A stretch of 43,652 nt of DNA, taken from assembly GCF_006439335.1 (NCBI RefSeq), contig NZ_SAWY01000038.1, positions 211,805 to 255,456 on the forward strand, written 5' to 3'. The position numbers and the translations under genes were made by a program. The stretch is from Litorilituus lipolyticus (GTDB lineage Bacteria > Pseudomonadota > Gammaproteobacteria > Enterobacterales > Alteromonadaceae). Positions 32,048 through 41,020 of the stretch are shown here, piece after piece (positions within the stretch are counted from its first letter, which is position 1; every line of letters begins with the position of its first letter). The notes under the pieces were generated by a model. It ran no database searches, was not told the origin of the DNA, and saw only the letters and a program-made list of their open reading frames with translations.

Positions 32048-32953
32048 ATGTGGCAATGTATAGAACAAGCAATCAGTATTGAAACGGGTAAAGCATTTAA
32101 AATTCTACACAAAGAAGCTGTATCTCATGGCGCTTTTAACCAACCAATTGAGGAATTTGATCCTCCGTTAAATCTTTCCTATAAAGTTACTGATAGTCAA
32201 AGAAGTTTTTTCATCAAGCTAAACAAGAAAGAGTGCTTAGCTAACTTTCAAGCTGAAGCTTACTCTTTAAAAAAATTGCATGCCCTAAATATCATTCCTT
32301 GCCCGAAAGTAACAGGAATAGGCACGAGTTTAGACAAAAGCTTTCTTATTTTAGACTACATAGAGTTTAGCAAAGCAAAACCGAGGCTTTGGTATCAACT
32401 AGGCCAGCAGTTAGCTCAAATACATTATGAAACACAGCACGGCCAATTTGGTTGGCCGCACGATAATTTTATTGGGCAAACTATTCAACCAAATAACTGG
32501 AGTAGTAATTGGCGGACATTTTTTGCCAATCAAAGAATAGCTTGGCAATTACAGTTACTGTCAGAAAAGTCAATACTGCTCGGTGATATAGAGCACATAG
32601 CACAAACATGTCATGACGCGTTATTACATCACAAGGTTGAACCATGCCTTGTGCATGGTGATTTATGGCAAGGAAATACTGGTTTTACTGCTGAAGTAGC
32701 CATGCTCTTTGATCCTGCATGCTATTATGGCGATAGAGAAGTTGACATTGCAATGACTGAATTATTTGGTAGCTTTCCAAGCGAATTTTATCGTGGTTAT
32801 CAAGCAGAGTACCCGCTAAATTCAGGTTATGAAAAGAGAAAAATCATTTATAATTTCTATCATATTCTTAATCATGCCAACCTTTTTGGTGGTATTTATA
32901 TTGAACAGGCAAAAGCAACCCTGTCGCGGATAATGGCTTTACAACTGCATTAA
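32048..32953 (+). CDS. Fructosamine-kinase family protein (YniA-like)
   Basis: About 301 aa. It has an aminoglycoside phosphotransferase-like kinase fold: a nucleotide-binding lobe (FFIKLNKKECLANFQAEAYSL) and the catalytic loop CLVHGDLWQGN with the metal-binding DPACYYGDREVDIAM. Family members phosphorylate ketosamines on glycated proteins (protein deglycation) or related metabolites. The frame is open from a TTG at 32036; the ATG at 32048 gives the more usual start MWQCIEQAI. It is in the same direction as fdxA. Confidence 0.9.
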   Translation: MWQCIEQAISIETGKAFKILHKEAVSHGAFNQPIEEFDPPLNLSYKVTDSQRSFFIKLNKKECLANFQAEAYSLKKLHALNIIPCPKVTGIGTSLDKSFLILDYIEFSKAKPRLWYQLGQQLAQIHYETQHGQFGWPHDNFIGQTIQPNNWSSNWRTFFANQRIAWQLQLLSEKSILLGDIEHIAQTCHDALLHHKVEPCLVHGDLWQGNTGFTAEVAMLFDPACYYGDREVDIAMTELFGSFPSEFYRGYQAEYPLNSGYEKRKIIYNFYHILNHANLFGGIYIEQAKATLSRIMALQLH

Positions 32954-33033
32954 AAATTTCGTGAAGGTAATAATATGTCCTGACTCTATTTCAATAGAAT
33001 TAACTATTATTGATATAGAGCATGGCACTTTCA

Positions 33034-33111
33034 ATGAAAAAGCTCATACTTATGAGACATGCTAAACACTTTTACACTTTGAACGGAGGTAAGATATGCA
33101 ACATAAATTAA
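33034..33111 (+). pseudogene. Remnant of a SixA-type phosphohistidine phosphatase gene
   Basis: A 25-codon frame starts at 33034 and reads MKKLILMRHAK before losing similarity. This is the hallmark N-terminus of SixA/histidine-phosphatase proteins, with the catalytic RH. The following residues (HFYTLNGG) no longer match, and the frame stops at 33111, inside the next gene. It looks like the 5' stub left by an internal deletion that joined it to the CPXCG gene's ribosome-binding region. Chance resemblance is possible but unlikely for eleven residues in register with an ATG. Confidence 0.55.
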
Positions 33112-33302
33112 CTGAACAACGCATAACTTGTCCGCATTGTGGTCATCATTTACATACCACGATTGATTCATCTTCAGGTGATCAAGATTACTACGATGAA
33201 TGTCCTGCTTGTTGTAAAGAGATTCACTATAACTTGCATATTGATGAATATCGCCAAAAAGTTCAACTTGTTGTCGATAGTGATGATGAGCAAGTTTTTT
33301 AA
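33096..33302 (+). CDS. CPXCG-motif cysteine-rich zinc-ribbon protein
   Basis: A 68-aa acidic protein with CPHCG near the N-terminus and CPACC in the middle, the four-cysteine pattern of the CPXCG family, probably a zinc ribbon. The function is unknown. GGAGG lies 7 nt before the ATG, so translation is well supported. It overlaps the end of the SixA-like relic in a different frame. Confidence 0.88.
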   Translation: MQHKLTEQRITCPHCGHHLHTTIDSSSGDQDYYDECPACCKEIHYNLHIDEYRQKVQLVVDSDDEQVF

Positions 33303-33447
33303 TTCAAAGTTTTGTTAATCTTTGTACTACTCCTTGTTTGATGAGTACATCTTTACTATGATGCCTTAACTAATAGGCTACTTTAGTTAACTTCTAAAGC
33401 ATTTATTTAGTATGCAACCTCCCCTTTTTGATTTTTAAAGTAACTCA

Positions 33448-34827
33448 ATGAACTTATCTGCATTCAAGTCTCACACTAAAAGCTTATTAAAGCTGACTTA
33501 CCCTATATTAATCGCTCAACTGATTCAAAACCTTATGGGCTTTGTCGATATTGTGATGGCTGGTCGAGTCAGTGCAACAGACCTTGCTGCAGTGGCCGTA
33601 GCTAATAGTATTTGGTTACCGCTTATTTTAACCGTTTATGGAGTTATAATGGCCTTGGCAGCTATTGTTTCTCAACTAGCTGGCGGAAAGAAATATACCG
33701 ATGTTGTCGAGCAAACCTATCAAACAGCTTGGATAGCCTTATCATTTGGCTTGACACTCATAGTCCTATATTACTTACTTGCTCCTATTGTCTTACCACT
33801 AGTAACGTTAGAAGGTAACTTAACAGAATTAATGTTCAATTATTTAGGCTATATTGTGTGGGGTGCTCCTGGATACTGCCTATATTTAGTCTTAAGAAAC
33901 TATTCTGAAGGTATGTCTTATACCAAACCTACCATGTTAATTAGCCTCATTGGGTTGTTAGTTAATATTCCTGCTAATTATATATTTATATATGGAAAAT
34001 TAGGTGTGCCAGCATTAGGTGGAGCAGGCTGTGGCGTAGCAACTGCTTTGGTTTATTGGGCCATGTTTATAAGCATGTTAACTTATTGCTCTCTATCTAA
34101 AGTACTTAAAAAGGCGAGCCTATTTTCGACCTTTTATTGGCCTAATTTTGCAGAAATTAAAGTCATACTTGCTTTAGGAATCCCTATCGCTTTATCTTTA
34201 CTTTTTGAAGTAAGTTTATTCTCTGTAGTCGCAATTATTCTGGTCCCTTTTGGTGCTGAAATAGTTGCAAGTCACCAAATAGCTTTAAACTTTACCTCAC
34301 TTATCTTCATGGTGCCATTAAGTATCGCTATGGCCGCCACCATAAAAGTAGGGTTCGCGGTTGGTGAGAAAAATTTACAAGAAGCTAAAAATTACTGCTT
34401 TTACGCTATATTATTAGGCCTAATTTTGGCGGTATTTACTGCTTTTATCACAGTAGTATTTCGTCATCAAATAGCAGGGTTCTATAGCACAGAGAGTGCT
34501 GTTGTTGAGCTTGCAGCTAGCTTAATTTTGTTAAGTACCTTATACCAGTTTTCTGATACCATTCAGGTAGTTTCAGCAGGTGCACTTCGTGGCTATAAAG
34601 ATACAAAATCAATTTTATATATAACGCTGGTTTCATATTGGTTTGTTGGTTTAACTGTAGGAGTAATTTTAGGTATAACCGATTGGATAGTTCCTAAAAT
34701 GGGGCCGTACGGTTTTTGGATAGGGTTTATTGTTGGTTTAACAACCGCTGCAATTTTACTTGCTTGGCGATTAAAAGTTGTTCAGCGCCGATTTGCTTTA
34801 CAAGATAGCAAGACAACACTGGCATAA
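33448..34827 (+). CDS. MATE-family multidrug/cation antiporter (NorM-like)
   Basis: A 459-aa integral membrane protein with about 12 predicted helices in two homologous halves. Typical features are LLKLTYPILIAQLIQNLMGFVD at helix 1, VDIVMAGRVSATDLAAVAVANSIW, and in the second half LGIPIALSLLFEVSLFS followed by HQIALNFTSLIFMVPLSIAMA. The family exports cationic drugs using Na+ or H+ gradients. The ion and substrates cannot be told. It is a single gene with no obvious terminator; the tRNA-Val gene follows. Confidence 0.93.
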   Translation: MNLSAFKSHTKSLLKLTYPILIAQLIQNLMGFVDIVMAGRVSATDLAAVAVANSIWLPLILTVYGVIMALAAIVSQLAGGKKYTDVVEQTYQTAWIALSFGLTLIVLYYLLAPIVLPLVTLEGNLTELMFNYLGYIVWGAPGYCLYLVLRNYSEGMSYTKPTMLISLIGLLVNIPANYIFIYGKLGVPALGGAGCGVATALVYWAMFISMLTYCSLSKVLKKASLFSTFYWPNFAEIKVILALGIPIALSLLFEVSLFSVVAIILVPFGAEIVASHQIALNFTSLIFMVPLSIAMAATIKVGFAVGEKNLQEAKNYCFYAILLGLILAVFTAFITVVFRHQIAGFYSTESAVVELAASLILLSTLYQFSDTIQVVSAGALRGYKDTKSILYITLVSYWFVGLTVGVILGITDWIVPKMGPYGFWIGFIVGLTTAAILLAWRLKVVQRRFALQDSKTTLA

Positions 34828-34894
34828 AAAGCAAACATTTAGACGAATATATAAGCAATTGAAAGGAATATTTACGTATTCTTTCTAAAACTAC

Positions 34895-34923
34895 TTGCAA
34901 GCAACAATTGCAAAAGCTAACAT
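34895..34923 (+). promoter_or_regulatory. Promoter of tRNA-Val
   Basis: TTGCAA (34895-34900), 17-nt spacer, TAACAT (34918-34923), then a GC-rich discriminator (AGCGCCC), as seen in stringently controlled stable-RNA promoters. A TATAAT at 34952-34957 touches the tRNA 5' end and cannot be its -10. Confidence 0.5.
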
Positions 34924-34957
34924 AGCGCCCGTTGAGTACATCAACACCCCTTATAAT

Positions 34958-35034
<77 letters not shown>

Positions 35035-35210
35035 CTCTCACTATTTCTGTTACACTCACATAGTTAAGCACTATTTATCAAAATTATTCCATATAATTCA
35101 TAGTATTACTAACAATTGCATTTTCAATCTCTCCACTGTAATAGAAAGTTTTCTTTGTTATTTATTGATAACTGATATAATTCTATCAGTGTCTGATTAA
35201 GGTCTTATAA

Positions 35211-35696
35211 ATGAACTATCTCTCCATTGAACAATTAAAAAATGCTTGGGTTTTCAAACACAAAAGCCTCCCTATCGATGAGCTAGAGCTAACAAAAATA
35301 AAGCCCATGACAGTACAACGTTCTAATGTACTTTGGGATACCTTTATCAGTCGCCATAATGACCATCCAGATTTTTTCCAAAAAGGCGATTGGCCTTTTG
35401 ATAAAAGCAATTGGCTTGAACAAGGCAAATGGGAAGGATTATGGGACAGCGAAGAAGATGGACTCCCACCTCTAATTGCAGAACACTTAAGTTGGGATAA
35501 CAACACAGTTGTTTATTTTTGTTGTGAAAGAAATCTTATAATTGAAACAACCTGGCTTGTTTTTAAGCAATACTGGAAAAACTTTCTCTTTATGGATGAC
35601 GGCTCTATTCTCATTGGTAAGAAACGTAATGAGGCAGTACAATTTAATAATACTGGTTACTTTAAAATAGGTAATAAGCCTAGTAATAACGCTTAG
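35211..35696 (+). CDS. DUF2947-like protein
   Basis: A 161-aa soluble protein rich in Trp (eleven or so), without signal or membrane helix. The blocks VLWDTFISRHNDHPDFF, WDNNTVVYFCCERNLIIETTW and WKNFLFMDDGSILIGKKR match my memory of DUF2947 from Vibrio and Shewanella relatives. The function is unknown. It ends 2 bp before the rlmF start, suggesting co-transcription and translational coupling. Confidence 0.78.
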   Translation: MNYLSIEQLKNAWVFKHKSLPIDELELTKIKPMTVQRSNVLWDTFISRHNDHPDFFQKGDWPFDKSNWLEQGKWEGLWDSEEDGLPPLIAEHLSWDNNTVVYFCCERNLIIETTWLVFKQYWKNFLFMDDGSILIGKKRNEAVQFNNTGYFKIGNKPSNNA

Positions 35697-35698
35697 TT

Positions 35699-36640
35699 AT
35701 GACAAAAAATAACACTCACAACAAAATAGTTCTTCACCCTAAAAACAAGCACAATAATGGCTATGACTTCATTGAATTATGTAAGTCATTACCTGCGCTA
35801 AAGCCACTTTTAATAAACAATAAATACAATAACCAACTAACCATTAACTTTAGTGACAATAAGTCAGTAAAAACATTAAATTGTGCGTTATTAAAACATC
35901 AATACAACATTGATTTTTGGGATATCCCTGAGCAAAATTTATGCCCAGCAATTCCCGGACGTGTGGATTATATTCACTATTTGAATGATTTACTGCAAAG
36001 CTCTCAATTACCGACTTGCTTTCAGGCGAGGCAAGTTAACGTTCTTGATATAGGTACAGGAGCAAGCTGTATTTATCCAATACTTGGTTATCAAGTTTAC
36101 GGATGGGAGTTTATCGCTTCAGACATAGATGCTCAATCACTTGAAAATGTTGACAATATTTTAAAAAACAATCATAAGTTAACAAGCCATATTCACACTA
36201 GACTGCAGCCAAAGCAAAGTAATATTTTCAATGGTGTAATAAATCAAGGTGATATGTTTCATATGACGTTATGTAACCCTCCCTTTCATAAGTCACTAAA
36301 GGAAGCTAACCAAGGAAGTTTGAAAAAGTGGCGAAACTTAAACAGTAAGAAAAATTACAATCAAAAAGAAAATTCAGCAAAGTTAAACTTTTCAGGGCAA
36401 AAGGCAGAACTATGGTGTGAAGGTGGTGAGCTTGCCTTTATTCGCAATATGGTAAAAGAGAGTAAACAATTTAAAAATCAAGTCTATTGGTTCACTTGTT
36501 TAGTTTCGCAAAAAGACAATTTGTTTTTGATAAAACAAGCGCTTAAAAAAGCCAAAGTAGAACAAGTTAAAATAATTAAAATGGCGCAGGGAAATAAAGT
36601 AAGTCGATTTATTGCTTGGAGTTATTTCCCCACTTCTTAA
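35699..36640 (+). CDS. rlmF: 23S rRNA (adenine-1618-N6)-methyltransferase RlmF
   Basis: RlmF adds a methyl group from SAM to A1618 of 23S rRNA. The 313-aa protein has LHPKNKHNNGYDFIELC at the N-terminus, the SAM-binding VLDIGTGASCIYPILG, and the catalytic MTLCNPPFHKS (NPPF type for N6-adenine). The N-terminal extension and the WCEGGELAFI block are typical of RlmF. It follows the DUF2947 gene with a 2-bp gap and ends before a convergent gene. Confidence 0.95.
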   Translation: MTKNNTHNKIVLHPKNKHNNGYDFIELCKSLPALKPLLINNKYNNQLTINFSDNKSVKTLNCALLKHQYNIDFWDIPEQNLCPAIPGRVDYIHYLNDLLQSSQLPTCFQARQVNVLDIGTGASCIYPILGYQVYGWEFIASDIDAQSLENVDNILKNNHKLTSHIHTRLQPKQSNIFNGVINQGDMFHMTLCNPPFHKSLKEANQGSLKKWRNLNSKKNYNQKENSAKLNFSGQKAELWCEGGELAFIRNMVKESKQFKNQVYWFTCLVSQKDNLFLIKQALKKAKVEQVKIIKMAQGNKVSRFIAWSYFPTS

Positions 36641-36667
36641 TCACATAATTTACTAATTCAAATAGTT

Positions 36668-37447
36668 TTAACTTTCACCTGCAATAGACTCTCCGAGACA
36701 AAAAAGTTGCCATTGTTTAGGTAACATCTTTATCCACGTTTCATCATCAGTTAACGGCTTAGTCGCAATAACAGATACAATATCGTTGGGTGTGGTTTCT
36801 TTTTGAAAATCAACAGCAACTTCCGCATCAATCAAGCTGGCTTGACCAAACGGCGCGCGTCGAGTTAAATAATGTAAATTATTAGAACAATAGGCAAATA
36901 GAGATTCACCATCAGTAATAATAATATTGGCAACACCCAATGTATCTATTTTACGGCTTAACTTAGCAATAAAACTAAAAAGTGTATTTTTATCTGGCAA
37001 CTGCTCACCAAACTCATAATGAAGCTGATCTAATATCCAGCAAAAAGCGTGTTCACTGTCAGTAGTGCCAATAGGTAAATGCAATTTTATCGGTAAATTT
37101 TCTTTAAAGTCTTTCAATTGACCATTATGGGCATAAGTCCAATTTCTTCCCCACATTTGACGAACAAAGGGGTGCGTATTCTCTAAACACACCGCACCAG
37201 AATTCGCTTGCCTAATATGACAAACAACGGCTTCACTTTTCATTGGGTATTTAGTGACCAACTCCGCAATTGGTGATTGGGCACTGGGCATTGGGTCTTT
37301 GAAGCTTCGACATCCTTTCCCCTCATAAAAAGTTACTCCCCAACCATCACTGTGAGGGCCTGTATTCCCTCCCCTTTGCATTAACCCACTAAAACTAAAG
37401 CAGATGTCCGTTGGTACATTTGCTGACATGGCTAATAGCTCACACAT
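36668..37447 (-). CDS. Class II glutamine amidotransferase (YafJ-like)
   Basis: A 259-aa Ntn-hydrolase-type protein. The Cys nucleophile is C2 (MCELLAMS), exposed after removal of Met1. RGGNTGPHSDGWG, VCHIRQANSG, NTHPF and YAHNGQLK form the glutaminase site. There is no synthase domain, so it resembles the stand-alone YafJ group whose true substrate is unknown. In E. coli yafJ lies close to fadE; here the two genes are divergent with a 262-bp gap. Confidence 0.9.
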   Translation of the reverse strand: MCELLAMSANVPTDICFSFSGLMQRGGNTGPHSDGWGVTFYEGKGCRSFKDPMPSAQSPIAELVTKYPMKSEAVVCHIRQANSGAVCLENTHPFVRQMWGRNWTYAHNGQLKDFKENLPIKLHLPIGTTDSEHAFCWILDQLHYEFGEQLPDKNTLFSFIAKLSRKIDTLGVANIIITDGESLFAYCSNNLHYLTRRAPFGQASLIDAEVAVDFQKETTPNDIVSVIATKPLTDDETWIKMLPKQWQLFCLGESIAGES

Positions 37448-37709
37448 AAAATCGAATACCTTTACTTATTAATAACTAAATAGATGTAAACCAATAAATT
37501 AGCTAAATGTGTTAGCAAAACTGTTCTACAACAAGAAAACCATAAAACAGGTCAAAACTAACTATAAATTTATTTTACTATCTTAACCTAATTGATCTAT
37601 AAATAGAGTATAACATTTAGAAAATATGACGAAAATTCAATTACTTTAATTTTTGTTTAATACTCAAATCATGACAATCAAGTAAAGTTGTTTAAATAAA
37701 GGAATAATA

Positions 37710-40139
37710 GTGGATATTACAATTTGGTTAATTATCGCAATCTCATTAACTTGGTTTATGACTTACGTAAGAGCTTCTTTATCAAGTTACACTTTCTGTT
37801 TTATAGCGCTCTTAGCAGTGGGCAGTTTTTTTGATGTCATTGGTATTGTCTCCTGGCTACTATTTGCAGTTATAGCGCTGCCTTTGAATATTGATAATAT
37901 TCGACATCAATTTATTAGCATGCCTTTACTCTCACTTTTTCAAAAAATCATGCCACAAATGTCAACCACTGAACAAGAAGCTCTGGATGCGGGCACAACT
38001 TGGTTCGATGCTGAATTATTTAGAGGCAACCCAGATTGGAAAAAATTACATAACTACCCTAAACCCAGATTAAGCAGCGAAGAACAGAGCTTTCTTGATG
38101 GCCCAGTTGATGAAGTGTGTTCAATGGTTTCTGATTGGCATACTACTCATGAAATCGCTGACTTATCACCAGAAGTTTGGCAATTCCTCAAAGATAATAA
38201 ATTCTTCGCGATGATAATTAAAAAGAAATATGGTGGACTTGAGTTTTCAGCTTATGCGCAATCAAGAGTGCTACAAAAATTAACCGGTGTTAGCTCAGTA
38301 CTTGCAAGCACCGTAGGTGTGCCTAACTCGCTTGGCCCAGGTGAACTTTTACAAGAATATGGCACTAAAGAGCAACAAGATTATTATTTACCACGTTTAG
38401 CGGTAGGTGAAGAAATCCCCTGCTTTGCTTTAACAAGCCCAGAAGCAGGCTCCGATGCCGGAGCAATTCCAGACACTGGTGTTATTTGTTATGACGAGTT
38501 TAATAATGAAAAAGTACTAGGGATGAGATTAAATTGGGATAAAAGGTATATTACTCTTGCCCCAATCGCCACTGTTTTAGGATTAGCTTTTAAGTTACAA
38601 GATCCTGATCATCTAATTGGTAATTCCACTGATTTGGGCATCACTTGTGCCCTCATTCCAACAGATCTTGAAGGTATCACCATTGGACGACGCCACTTCC
38701 CATTAAATGTCCCATTTCAAAATGGACCAACACAAGGTAAAGATGTTTTTGTGCCATTAGACTTTATCATTGGGGGTCAAGAAATGGCGGGCCAGGGCTG
38801 GAGAATGTTGGTTGAGTGCCTTTCTGTCGGTCGGGCTATTACTCTGCCGTCAAACAGTGCGGGAGGCGTTAAAGCCATGGCTCTAGCAACTGGTGCATAT
38901 TGTAAAGTTAGACATCAATTTAAAATGCCTATAGGTAAAATGGAAGGGATTGAAGAAGCCTTAGCTCGTATAGGTGGTAATGCTTATGTAATGGATGCAG
39001 TAACAACCATGTCTACCGGTGCTATTGATCTCGGTGAAAAGCCATCAGTTATTTCAGCAATTTCAAAGTACCATTTAACTGAAAAAATGCGCTCTTCAAT
39101 TATTGATGCTATGGATATTCATGGCGGCAAAGGAATTTGCATGGGACCCAATAATTATTTAGCAAGAGGCTATCAAGGTGCACCAATAGCTGTAACAGTA
39201 GAAGGGGCAAATATTCTAACGCGTAGCATGATAATTTATGGTCAAGGAGCTATACGTTGTCATCCTTATATCCTTGCAGAGTTACAAGCAGCAAGTAATA
39301 AAAATAAAATACAAGCACTGTATGATTTTGACCATGCATTGTTTGGCCATATTGGCTTTAGTATCAGTAATATAAGCCGTACTATGTGGTGCTCTTTAAC
39401 GGGCGCTCACTTACTAAATAGCCCATTTAACGACCAAACAAAACGTTATTACCAGTTACTAACGCGTTTTAGTGCAAACCTCGCGATGCTTTCAGATATT
39501 TCAATGTTAGTTATGGGTGCTGATTTAAAAAGAAAAGAAAGAATGTCAGCTCGACTGGGCGATATATTAAGCCATTTATATTTAGCTAGTGCAGCCTTAA
39601 AACGCTTCAATGATGACGGCCGTCCAAATGAGGATTTAGCTTTGGTCAGCTGGGCTGTTGAAGATTCCTTATTTACCATTCAACAAGCGATAATAGCACT
39701 TTTAGATAACTTTCCTAACCGATGGGTTGCACGTTGCTTACGTGTGGCTATTTTCCCTTTAGGTACGTGGCTAACTAAACCGTCAGATGACATTGATCAC
39801 CAGGTTGCTCACTTGTTACAACATCGTAATTCGGCCAGAACCCGCCTAGGCCAAGGGCAATACCTAACTCGCAATGAAACAAATGTATTCGGCAAATTAG
39901 AGCAAGCATTAGATGATGTTATTCAATGTGAAAGTGCATTTAAAAAAATATGTAAAGCTCTAGGCAAAAACCTTTCATTCACGCAACTTGATCAATTAGC
40001 GGAACAAGGCTTAGAGATTAAGGCAATTTCACAAGCTGAGGCTGAGTATTTAATTCGAGCTGAAAAAAGTCGCCTATGGACAATCGCTGTAGATGACTTC
40101 GCTTCAGATGAACTGGTTGCCGCTAAACAAAAGATGTAA
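37710..40139 (+). CDS. fadE: Acyl-CoA dehydrogenase FadE
   Basis: FadE carries out the first step of fatty-acid beta-oxidation (acyl-CoA to trans-2-enoyl-CoA). The length of 809 aa is close to the 814 aa of E. coli FadE and much larger than typical 380-aa dehydrogenases. The N-terminus has two hydrophobic segments ([15 protein letters not shown] and [14 protein letters not shown]), indicating membrane association. The core shows [33 protein letters not shown] and [18 protein letters not shown], and a long FadE-specific C-terminal domain follows. The start is GTG with AGGA upstream. A TetR-type regulator gene follows after 109 bp. Confidence 0.96.
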   Translation: MDITIWLIIAISLTWFMTYVRASLSSYTFCFIALLAVGSFFDVIGIVSWLLFAVIALPLNIDNIRHQFISMPLLSLFQKIMPQMSTTEQEALDAGTTWFDAELFRGNPDWKKLHNYPKPRLSSEEQSFLDGPVDEVCSMVSDWHTTHEIADLSPEVWQFLKDNKFFAMIIKKKYGGLEFSAYAQSRVLQKLTGVSSVLASTVGVPNSLGPGELLQEYGTKEQQDYYLPRLAVGEEIPCFALTSPEAGSDAGAIPDTGVICYDEFNNEKVLGMRLNWDKRYITLAPIATVLGLAFKLQDPDHLIGNSTDLGITCALIPTDLEGITIGRRHFPLNVPFQNGPTQGKDVFVPLDFIIGGQEMAGQGWRMLVECLSVGRAITLPSNSAGGVKAMALATGAYCKVRHQFKMPIGKMEGIEEALARIGGNAYVMDAVTTMSTGAIDLGEKPSVISAISKYHLTEKMRSSIIDAMDIHGGKGICMGPNNYLARGYQGAPIAVTVEGANILTRSMIIYGQGAIRCHPYILAELQAASNKNKIQALYDFDHALFGHIGFSISNISRTMWCSLTGAHLLNSPFNDQTKRYYQLLTRFSANLAMLSDISMLVMGADLKRKERMSARLGDILSHLYLASAALKRFNDDGRPNEDLALVSWAVEDSLFTIQQAIIALLDNFPNRWVARCLRVAIFPLGTWLTKPSDDIDHQVAHLLQHRNSARTRLGQGQYLTRNETNVFGKLEQALDDVIQCESAFKKICKALGKNLSFTQLDQLAEQGLEIKAISQAEAEYLIRAEKSRLWTIAVDDFASDELVAAKQKM

Positions 40140-40248
40140 TCAAACTGTTGTTAAATGTAATAAGCCATAACATCTTTATTTTTCGGTAAAGCAAAACAAA
40201 TGTTAATATGGCGTTAATTTATTTTTAATAATTATTGGTAGTAGATTT

Positions 40249-40941
40249 ATGACCTTATTAGAAACCGAAAATATCATCCCAAGTTCGTTAAAGTCTCCCA
40301 TAAGGCGACGAACTAAAGGTGAAAAAACAAAAGAGAAAATTCTAGATGCAACAATAGAGGTATTGGCACAAAAAGGAATTAAAGGAACTACCCATCGAGC
40401 GATAGCCGTTCAAGCTGATTTACAGCTTTCTTTAACCACTTATTATTTTAAAGATATTCAAGAGTTAATTCAGCAAGCATTTAAACATAATTCTGAACAA
40501 ATCCTCTCACGAAGTGATAGCGTGCTTGAGCAAGCCTTCATACTGTTAAATTCAACGGATAAAACAAGTTTACGAAAATCGTCTGTAAAAGCTGACTTGT
40601 GTGAGCAGCTTACAGATATGACTACAGTTTACTTACTAGACCACATTGAAAAACAGGCTAAATCGCTCGCTGTAGAACAATTGTTATTTACTGAAATTCA
40701 AGTGAGCCCAGTACTAAGAGAACTGGCTCGATTACATGAACAAGCGCAATTACTGCCATTTGAACATATTTGCGGATTTTTTAATAAAACAGATCCTGAA
40801 TTAGACGCTAAATTAATGAGAACAATCTTTACTCAACTCAAATATAGCTTACTAGCTAAACAACAAAGCCATGAGAAAAATGTTGAAGAAGTAAGGAAAA
40901 CAGCCAATAAAATAATCAGCTGGGTGATTGGCATTAAGTAA
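40249..40941 (+). CDS. TetR/AcrR-family transcriptional regulator
   Basis: A 230-aa regulator. The N-terminal HTH is clear: TKEKILDATIEVLAQKGIKGTTHRAIAVQADLQLSLTTYYFKDIQELI, with the TTYYF recognition-helix end typical of the family. The helical C-terminal ligand domain cannot be assigned. A location between two acyl-CoA dehydrogenase genes suggests a fatty-acid or acyl-CoA ligand, but that is inference. A leading basic stretch (KSPIRRRTKGEK) precedes the HTH. It ends at a strong terminator. Confidence 0.9.
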   Translation: MTLLETENIIPSSLKSPIRRRTKGEKTKEKILDATIEVLAQKGIKGTTHRAIAVQADLQLSLTTYYFKDIQELIQQAFKHNSEQILSRSDSVLEQAFILLNSTDKTSLRKSSVKADLCEQLTDMTTVYLLDHIEKQAKSLAVEQLLFTEIQVSPVLRELARLHEQAQLLPFEHICGFFNKTDPELDAKLMRTIFTQLKYSLLAKQQSHEKNVEEVRKTANKIISWVIGIK

Positions 40942-40970
40942 TTTTTCAGTTATTTAACTGATGCAAAATA

Positions 40971-41001
40971 AAAAACGCACAATTAATATTGTGCGTTTTT
41001 T
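40971..41001. terminator. Bidirectional terminator between the TetR gene and the acyl-CoA dehydrogenase gene
   Basis: ACGCACAAT / ATTGTGCGT (40975-40983 / 40988-40996) with loop TAAT is flanked by an A-run and a T-run. It serves two convergent genes. Confidence 0.9.
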
Positions 41002-41020
41002 ATGGTGAAACTATTAGAGT

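Noticed and set aside
34951..34957. TTATAAT as the -10 box of the tRNA-Val gene
   Set aside because: It touches the first base of the mature tRNA, so transcription from it would start inside the tRNA.
37448..37709. FadR or PsrA operator upstream of fadE
   Set aside because: Only short partial matches (for example ACAGGTCAAAACT) are seen; none reaches the quality of the site at 42898-42914.
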